Shown here: positions 1 through 3,849 of the stretch, piece by piece
Layout of the letters: every line of letters starts with the position of its first letter
Position numbering within the stretch: position 1 is the stretch's first letter
Source of the DNA: Proteobacteria bacterium SPGG2
GTDB taxonomy: Bacteria; Pseudomonadota; Gammaproteobacteria; Acidiferrobacterales; SPGG2
DNA length: 5,357 bases
Assembly: GCA_001643475.1 (NCBI GenBank)
Contig: LXTK01000171.1
Span: 1-5,357, forward strand
Direction: 5' to 3'
Program-made: the position numbers and the translations under genes
The notes under the pieces: model-generated
What the model saw: only the letters and a program-made list of their open reading frames with translations
What the model was told of the DNA's origin: nothing
Database searches by the model: none

Positions 1-226
1 GTTCATCAAAGTCACCCAAATCTACAAAGGCACCTTCTACACCAAAGTGCTCGTTGAACTGATAACCGCCTAGTAGTTTGGTGCCACTGTCGTCATCATC
101 TAGCTCGTCGTCGTCCGCATTGCCGATAGCACCGCCCACATACCAACCAGCCGATACCGGCTCAACGGGGATCAGATAGAGGGTGATGGCAGTAACGACG
201 GCGAGAACGAGGAATTGGACTTTCAT
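1..226 (-). CDS. Outer-membrane beta-barrel (OmpA-like) protein, N-terminal part
   Basis: Seventy-five residues are visible before the gene runs off the left edge. Residues 1-26 form a Sec signal peptide: MK start, hydrophobic core FLVLAVVTAITLYLI, and a V-S-A cleavage site before G27. The mature start GWYVGGAIGN and the stretch LLGGYQFNEHFGVEGAFVDLG (residues 51-71) match the alternating, Gly/aromatic strand pattern of small eight-stranded OmpA-like or 'outer membrane protein beta-barrel domain' proteins. By homology it would sit in the outer membrane. Its precise role (adhesion, structural, porin) cannot be told. The first surface loop or turn is unusually acidic: seven Asp and one Glu among residues 38-46. 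The ATG at 226 is supported by a good Shine-Dalgarno sequence and by the signal peptide. It lies 183 bases downstream of the ankyrin membrane gene in the same direction. Confidence 0.82.
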   Translation of the reverse strand, partial: MKVQFLVLAVVTAITLYLIPVEPVSAGWYVGGAIGNADDDELDDDDSGTKLLGGYQFNEHFGVEGAFVDLGDFDE

Positions 227-233
227 CTATGGG

Positions 234-239
234 CTCCCT
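234..239 (-). promoter_or_regulatory. Ribosome binding site of the barrel protein gene
   Basis: Read on the minus strand, AGGGAG lies seven bases before the ATG at 226. It fixes the start used for the barrel protein and agrees with the signal peptide beginning exactly there. Confidence 0.7.
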
Positions 240-302
240 GGCATGAACGTCGACTCAATTCGTCCGAGTTGGAGAATAGCAACCGACCTTCTAAATACAT
301 AG

Positions 303-321
303 TCGATTTAGGGCCAATCGA
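303..321. repeat. Inverted repeat TCGATT-N7-AATCGA upstream of the barrel gene
   Basis: A perfect dyad with six-base arms (303-308 and 316-321) is separated by seven bases and centred about 86 bases upstream of the barrel protein start. Its shape and place would suit a binding site for a dimeric regulator, but six-base arms can occur by chance and no clear -35/-10 pair could be assigned beside it. I see no coding sequence in the surrounding 227-409 gap. Confidence 0.25.
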
Positions 322-396
322 TCACACCCGAGCCGCCGTTCGTCTGTCTCCGACGGCCGGTAACGATCAGTGTTATGGGGTAGGGAAGTGTTGTTG

Positions 397-417
397 CCGA
401 TTAAGTGTGTTAATCGG
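397..417 (-). terminator. Hairpin at the stop codon of the ankyrin gene, possible terminator
   Basis: CCGATTAA (397-404) and TTAATCGG (410-417) form a perfect eight-base stem with a five-base loop. The TAA stop of the ankyrin gene (410-412) lies inside one arm. In minus-strand transcripts the hairpin is not followed by a U-run, so it is not a classical intrinsic terminator. It could be a weak terminator, a 3'-end stabilising hairpin, or a separator between the ankyrin and barrel genes. Confidence 0.35.
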
Positions 418-1060
418 TTTGAGCCCCGGCTTCCTTCAAGATCTCGGCCGCGCGCGTGTACCCGCCTTCGATAGCAATCTTGTGAGCAGTGTTGCCGCTA
501 CCGTCCTGGACATTAACATCGGCACCACCATCGACCAAAACTTTTACAAGGTCAGCATAGCCGTTTGCGGCCGCTGCCATCAAAGGCGTCTGTCCACTCG
601 TAGTACGGACATTAACATTGACACCAGCTTTCAGTAATTGTTGGGCTACTGATATGTGGCCCCGCGAAACAGCGTTGAACAAAGCGACCGTGCCATGGGC
701 GTGTTTGGTTTTGCCCGGATCATCGAGGCCAGTGGGCAGCTTGAACATGAGGCTAGCTAAAGAGACAACAACCATGGCAACAAGCGCAAACAACATGACG
801 TCCTTATTGACATGCAACTCTTCGGCAATTTCGCTGGGCAGATTGGCGCCGACAGTGAGTATCACCACGACCAGGACCAGGGAGAACTTCAAATAGCGCA
901 CAAGCGAGATGCCGACGAGCGTGATCAGCCCGCCGAGAAGATAGCTGCGATCGATCCCCCACTGCTCAGCAAACCCGCGTGGCAGATTTGCCCCGAAACT
1001 CATCAGCATTACAACTGCGACCAGCCCCCATTCTCGGGTCCATTTTTTTGATGCTCTCAT
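410..1060 (-). CDS. Membrane protein with duplicated GANLP hairpin and C-terminal ankyrin repeats
   Basis: 216 residues with no signal peptide. The N-terminus is basic (MRASKKWTR) and is followed by four hydrophobic segments at about 11-24, 40-57, 60-72 and 88-106. These form two tandem units of 48 residues (12-59 and 60-107). They align without gaps and both contain GANLP (23-27 and 71-75) followed by a short polar loop with A-E. A linker (108-121) leads to about three ankyrin repeats: 123-154, 155-187 (near-canonical GQTPLMAAAANGYADLV) and 188-216, the last ending close to the stop. Positive charges before the first segment and an even number of segments suggest that both ends, including the ankyrin domain, are cytoplasmic. 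Ankyrin repeats bind other proteins, so a membrane-anchored scaffold is a reasonable inference, but the partner is unknown. I do not recognise the membrane part as a named family. The ATG at 1060 lacks a strong Shine-Dalgarno. It is kept because the basic N-terminus fits. The product may have been made by an internal duplication. Confidence 0.85.
   Translation of the reverse strand: MRASKKWTREWGLVAVVMLMSFGANLPRGFAEQWGIDRSYLLGGLITLVGISLVRYLKFSLVLVVVILTVGANLPSEIAEELHVNKDVMLFALVAMVVVSLASLMFKLPTGLDDPGKTKHAHGTVALFNAVSRGHISVAQQLLKAGVNVNVRTTSGQTPLMAAAANGYADLVKVLVDGGADVNVQDGSGNTAHKIAIEGGYTRAAEILKEAGAQTD
740..1027 (-). repeat. Tandem internal duplication of a two-helix membrane unit
   Basis: Two adjacent 144-base units (884-1027 and 740-883) encode 48-residue copies. 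By eye about 16 of 48 positions are identical, including GANLP, the A-E pair four residues later and an S-L in the second helix. Most other positions are conservative hydrophobic changes. The DNA is far more diverged than the protein pattern, so the duplication is old and was kept by selection on the protein. Confidence 0.65.
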
Positions 1061-1345
1061 TGTTAGCCAGATATTTTCGGCGTTCTACCGAAGTTTACTC
1101 ACGAATTGGACCTATTTTGACGACCAAATTAGCAGCTTTAAAGAGTTTGGCCAGTCTTAAAGCACCATTTTATTCATATTTTTGCTTCCTTTGCCCAATC
1201 GTAGCCTACTCGGTCGGCGAGCGGGAAATTTTGGCTGGTAAATCGGGTAGCAGGGGGGCGAGCTTGGCTCAATCCCCGGCCTAAAGTGCCGGGCCTCCCT
1301 AGCCGATAGCGTAGTTCAACCGTGGTGATGGCTTAATCGGGCGGT
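1061..1345. other. Non-coding gap between the ankyrin gene and the small ORFs
   Basis: I see no convincing protein here in any frame. The left half (about 1080-1200) is AT-rich and would be expected to hold the promoter of the minus-strand ankyrin gene, but no clear -35/-10 pair stands out. The right half is GC-rich and holds the inverted repeat described separately. An ORF on the plus strand that reaches in from the ankyrin gene has no domain-like content and is taken as a shadow. Confidence 0.5.
1275..1293. repeat. GC-rich inverted repeat CCCGGC-N7-GCCGGG
   Basis: The two six-base arms (1275-1280 and 1288-1293) are perfect and all G/C, with a seven-base loop, giving a stable small hairpin on either strand. 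No T-run follows on either side, so it is not a classical terminator. It sits about 50 bases before the first small plus-strand ORF and may be an RNA structure in its leader or simply chance in a GC-rich stretch. Confidence 0.3.
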
Positions 1346-1636
1346 ATGGACGATAAAACGCTAATACTCGCGCCGGAGGAGCTGGCCGAAACCCAGTCTC
1401 CACCGGCAGAAAACTGGTTTACCGACGGACAATTGCCATCCGATGATCGCGAACAACTCCATTATTTATTGGCAGCCTTGTTGCGCATGTATCATGCGCT
1501 ACCTGCCCCTATGCGGCGCACTTATTATGATAGGCGCGGCGCCGGGCTGCACGCGCGAAGATCCAATGTGGTGCATCGACCTCATCAATCAGGCGATCGC
1601 CCAGGTTCAGCCGCCGGCCACAAACGACTGAGCTAG
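1346..1636 (+). CDS. Hypothetical acidic small protein, doubtful C-terminal half
   Basis: A 96-residue ORF from ATG. The first 50 or so residues read like a real soluble peptide: acidic, with an ordered run DDREQLHYLLAALLRMYHAL that would make an amphipathic helix. From about residue 56 the sequence turns into an Arg/His/Gly-rich string (RRTYYDRRGAGLHARRS) typical of out-of-frame reading, while another frame over the same bases looks protein-like. A frameshift between the two frames, or two overlapping genes, would explain this. The Shine-Dalgarno is poor: a GGGCGG only one base from the ATG. No family recognised. Its 3' end converges on the end of the 331-residue exported protein gene. Confidence 0.35.
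   Translation: MDDKTLILAPEELAETQSPPAENWFTDGQLPSDDREQLHYLLAALLRMYHALPAPMRRTYYDRRGAGLHARRSNVVHRPHQSGDRPGSAAGHKRLS
1494..1631 (+). CDS. Possible small lipoprotein overlapping the previous ORF
   Basis: 45 residues from the ATG at 1494, inside an open frame that starts at 1443. The N-terminus MRYLPLCGALIMIGAAPGC has a single Arg, a hydrophobic core and then A-P-G-C at residues 16-19, which resembles a lipobox although Pro at -2 is atypical. The remainder TREDPMWCIDLINQAIAQVQ is a plausible short mature peptide with a second Cys (C27) and an amphipathic helix. If real, it would be a small lipid-anchored envelope peptide. There is no clear Shine-Dalgarno, and it overlaps the 1346 ORF in a different frame. 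It may instead be the true C-terminus of that ORF after a frameshift. Function unknown. Confidence 0.35.
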   Translation: MRYLPLCGALIMIGAAPGCTREDPMWCIDLINQAIAQVQPPATND

Positions 1637-1652
1637 CGGGATAGGTCGATTC

Positions 1653-2648
1653 CTACTCTTCTGTATTCTTAAGTTTTGCTTTAGCTTTATCCTTTAGAAG
1701 CTTCATCCGTTCCTTAAAAGTCAGTTTTTTCTTTTTATCCTTCTGCTTCTTCTTTTTCGTTGTAGGCGCCGCTTGAATATCCGCGGCGCCCAGTTGCTGC
1801 ATCAATTCTTCCAGATTCAGATCGCCGCCAGTCATCGCTGGCATGCCGGGAGTGCTCATGTCGCCACCTGAGTCGCCTCCCATACCACCGGCGATAAACT
1901 CTCTTAGCGGTACCTTCTTGTATGAACTGTGGCGGTTAATGTTCATCGATTTCGTTTCTATCGCTACGACGTTTACTTCGGTTGGTGGTTCACCACGGGC
2001 CTTCGCATCTTTTACCATTTGCTTAACCTTTGCGTCTGGCATGTTAGAGACGAAAAACGGGTTGAGGCCTGATGCACTGAGATAATTTGCCCTGAACATC
2101 AAGAAGGCATTGCGTTGTAACTTATCTAATGCCTGCTCTGTAAGATTCTTGCCGGGCATTTTGTCCATCTGAAAATCTTTCATCCATGCCTGTGGATCGA
2201 CACCCACGGTCGCCTTGATAAGGTTGTGCACCTTGGGAGAAAAGCAAGCAATGATCTCGCCCCATTGACCCGCTTCGTAGCAAACCGTATTGTATTTAGC
2301 GACAATTTTGGTGCCAATTTTCCGGACCTGTGATGAGCCCTCAGGCATGATGCCCATCATATTAGCTTGCGTCATGCCATGTTTTTTCATCATGTCGTCG
2401 AGCATGCGCCGGAACTCATCACCCATGAGTTTGCATTTACCGGTGGTACTCTGCTCGTGTTTATGATCAAAGAGGGTACAGTTGTCTCCATCACGCAACC
2501 AGTCGGTTTGTCCGTTCTCCTCGATAGCAAGACCTTTTTTTTTAAAATACATCTTCTGCCCATCCTGCATCGTAATAACCAAGCCAGCGTGCGCCGTGCT
2601 AGATAGTGCTAGCGCTAGAAACATGACGGTTATGGTGCTGAACTTCAT
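1653..2648 (-). CDS. Exported protein of unknown function with lysine-rich tail
   Basis: 331 residues. Residues 1-21 (MKFSTITVMFLALALSSTAHA) are a clear Sec signal peptide with an A-H-A cleavage site, so the mature protein is periplasmic or secreted. The mature N-terminus (23-60) alternates hydrophobic and polar residues like beta strands. Residues 75-103 are Met/Lys-rich and helical. There are four cysteines in two pairs: C57/C72, and C123/C135 in the arrangement C-x5-W-G-x4-C. Residues 254-275 form a Gly/Met-rich flexible stretch, and the last 34 residues hold 16 lysines. The overall pattern loosely recalls LolA/DUF4412-type periplasmic proteins, but I could not confirm a family. The ATG at 2648 is preferred over an upstream in-frame ATG at 2720 because it has AGGGGAG five bases away and begins the signal peptide. 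It is transcribed divergently from a smaller basic exported protein with a similar cysteine/WG motif. Confidence 0.85.
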   Translation of the reverse strand: MKFSTITVMFLALALSSTAHAGLVITMQDGQKMYFKKKGLAIEENGQTDWLRDGDNCTLFDHKHEQSTTGKCKLMGDEFRRMLDDMMKKHGMTQANMMGIMPEGSSQVRKIGTKIVAKYNTVCYEAGQWGEIIACFSPKVHNLIKATVGVDPQAWMKDFQMDKMPGKNLTEQALDKLQRNAFLMFRANYLSASGLNPFFVSNMPDAKVKQMVKDAKARGEPPTEVNVVAIETKSMNINRHSSYKKVPLREFIAGGMGGDSGGDMSTPGMPAMTGGDLNLEELMQQLGAADIQAAPTTKKKKQKDKKKKLTFKERMKLLKDKAKAKLKNTEE

Positions 2649-2896
2649 TGCTTCTCCCCTTATATCGGTAAATTGGCGATCCGGATATTTCAACCACGGG
2701 TGAAGAGGATACCGTACCATATTTCGAAATCCTGTTGTTACCCGGTGAGGCGCTATTTAGCGAGTCAAGAAGGACCTGTAAGGGTCGGTCAAAACAAATG
2801 GCCTGGCCGCGGAGCTTTGTGCCTCCCGACGCGGTCGCTTGCGTGCCCCCGAAGAGCCGGGTAGCGTATACCGATCACTTATCAAAGAGCTGATCC
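2649..2896. promoter_or_regulatory. Divergent intergenic region between two exported-protein genes
   Basis: This 248-base region must hold the promoters of both flanking genes. A strict -35/-10 pair could not be assigned for either. The heptamer TACCGAT occurs on each coding strand shortly before each start: 2869-2875 on plus, and 2664-2670 read on minus. A small palindrome CGCTA-TT-TAGCG lies at 2751-2762. These are candidate regulatory sites only. Confidence 0.35.
2654..2660 (-). promoter_or_regulatory. Ribosome binding site of the 331-residue exported protein
   Basis: AGGGGAG on the minus strand lies five bases before the ATG at 2648. It decides the start against the upstream ATG at 2720, which would place 24 non-hydrophobic residues before the signal peptide. 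Confidence 0.75.
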
Positions 2897-3484
2897 ATAC
2901 TTACCAAAAAGATCCTGGTCGCCGTCATCACTATATGTGTTTTTTTGCCGAGGACCAGTATTGCGATCACACTGGAATTGGACGACGCCAGAACCATTAG
3001 CGCCGATGGTAGTTGCGCCAAGATAAAAAATAGTGGCGGGCATACTTTCGTCTACAATCATGGGAAATCAACTTTGTTAAGAATGGATCAGGCCGGTAAT
3101 GAGTATAAGTTGGCTAAGGCGAATCAAAAGCAGAGAGAACTGGTGCAAAAGACCAAGCGCGCGGCACAAACCGGCAAACAATATACGAAATTTCTGCCGA
3201 ACACGTATCAGCGCAAGATAAAAGACCTCACGCGGGGAAAAAATAAGGTCAAACGCATGGGCACGACGCTAACCGGGTCTAAGTCGAAGACCAAAAAACG
3301 ACCCCCACGTCTCAAGGCCGCTGGCGAGTATTGCAGTTTCGAGGGCATCAGGGGTATCGGCTACGATGTGGTGCAGGACGACTGTAACACTAGGCTGGTT
3401 CTGTGGGGCACAATGGCGCAAAGTATTTGCAAAGCCGGAGTGGGCGACGTTACTCGGATTGCGCAGACTCGTAACCGACATTAG
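2897..3484 (+). CDS. Exported basic protein of unknown function, likely ATA start
   Basis: 195 residues if read from the ATA at 2897. From there the sequence (M)LTKKILVAVITICVFLPRTSIA is a textbook signal peptide (two Lys, hydrophobic core, S-I-A cleavage before I24), and an AAGAG stands seven bases upstream. The next usable start, TTG at 2945, would cut the signal peptide away. An in-frame stop at 2891 excludes an earlier start. The mature protein has a beta-like N-terminus (24-72), a long very basic segment (about 71-140) with many Lys, Arg and Gln, and a C-terminal part with C146, C163 and C178, the last two flanking W170-G171. The layout parallels the divergent 331-residue exported protein, and the stretch FVYNHGKSTLLRMDQAGNEY (51-70) loosely matches its LFDHKHEQSTTGKCKLMGDEF. 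They may be distant paralogs. No function can be assigned. Protein-like sequence continues after the stop in other frames, so this may be the front of a frameshifted longer gene. Confidence 0.6.
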   Translation: MLTKKILVAVITICVFLPRTSIAITLELDDARTISADGSCAKIKNSGGHTFVYNHGKSTLLRMDQAGNEYKLAKANQKQRELVQKTKRAAQTGKQYTKFLPNTYQRKIKDLTRGKNKVKRMGTTLTGSKSKTKKRPPRLKAAGEYCSFEGIRGIGYDVVQDDCNTRLVLWGTMAQSICKAGVGDVTRIAQTRNRH

Positions 3485-3762
3485 CAAGGTCGCGGGCGGC
3501 GAACAAGCGCATAGTAGCTTTGCTTTCACCGCGTTCAGAATTAAAGCCGTACCTATTGCTTGGAATACAGAAACTGGGGTTGGCCAGTGCCCACGAGCCC
3601 AAGGCTACCTTTGTCAGCTTACTAATCCGTAGCAATCCCCGACGCCCGCCCGTTTCACTGCTCGCCGGCATGAACTACGTGCCGACATGTCGCTCCAGCG
3701 TGGGACGTCACGACCAGCAGAAAGACGTTGAAACTCGGCGCCGCGGCCTTTCTTGCACCTGA
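3468..3762 (+). pseudogene. Possible frameshifted continuation of the basic exported protein
   Basis: After the TAG at 3482-3484 no single frame stays coding-like, but two stretches read plausibly. From about 3468 the frame one base later gives LVTDISKVAGGEQAHSSFAF and then FRIKAVPIAWNTETG. A GGGG run follows at 3576-3579, and the next frame gives LASAHEPKATFVSLLIRSNP and RRPPVSLLAGMNY before its TGA at 3762. The last part resembles KKVPLREFIAGGM in the divergent 331-residue protein. Removing one base near 3467 and one in the G-run would join these stretches to the upstream gene. Either the gene is decaying, or the assembly has two indels, or the resemblance is chance. Sequence after about 3700 looks non-coding. 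Confidence 0.3.
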
Positions 3763-3768
3763 TGACCC

Positions 3769-3777
3769 TGGTATAAC
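3769..3777 (+). promoter_or_regulatory. Candidate extended -10 promoter for the VTT-oxidoreductase gene
   Basis: TGGTATAAC matches the extended -10 pattern TGnTATAAT with one mismatch. It lies about 72 bases upstream of the GTG start, implying a leader of roughly 65 bases. The -35 position at 17-base spacing (TTTCTT) is poor, as is often the case for extended -10 promoters. No other convincing promoter was seen in the 87 bases before the gene. Confidence 0.35.
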
Positions 3778-3839
3778 CAAGTATCGCACTACCACGTCAG
3801 GGAGTCAGTAGGCTGCGCCCACTAACGATCCTAGACCGC

Positions 3840-3844
3840 GAGGT
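3840..3844 (+). promoter_or_regulatory. Ribosome binding site deciding the GTG start at 3850
   Basis: GAGGT stands five bases before the GTG at 3850. An in-frame TAG at 3832-3834 rules out a longer N-terminus, so the non-ATG start is well supported. Confidence 0.65.
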
Positions 3845-3849
3845 ATCGA

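Noticed and set aside
215..1284. Plus-strand ORFs of 79-140 codons over the barrel and ankyrin genes
   Set aside because: They are antisense to genes with clear signal peptide, membrane and ankyrin patterns, and their own translations show no domain-like content.
1256..1345. tRNA-like look of the GC-rich region with a GTTCAA stretch
   Set aside because: No cloverleaf could be drawn: there is no matching acceptor stem, anticodon arm or proper T-arm around GTTCAA.
2649..2720. N-terminal extension of the 331-residue exported protein from an ATG at 2720
   Set aside because: It would put 24 non-hydrophobic residues in front of a perfect signal peptide. The ATG at 2648 has a strong Shine-Dalgarno at five bases.
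1843..2864. Plus-strand ORFs antisense to the 331-residue exported protein and its upstream region
   Set aside because: Low-complexity or random-looking translations without a Shine-Dalgarno. The minus strand has the signal peptide and coherent protein.
3269..3671. Minus-strand ORFs of 73 and 86 codons opposite the basic exported protein
   Set aside because: The translations look random, and the plus strand shows coding-like sequence over the same bases.
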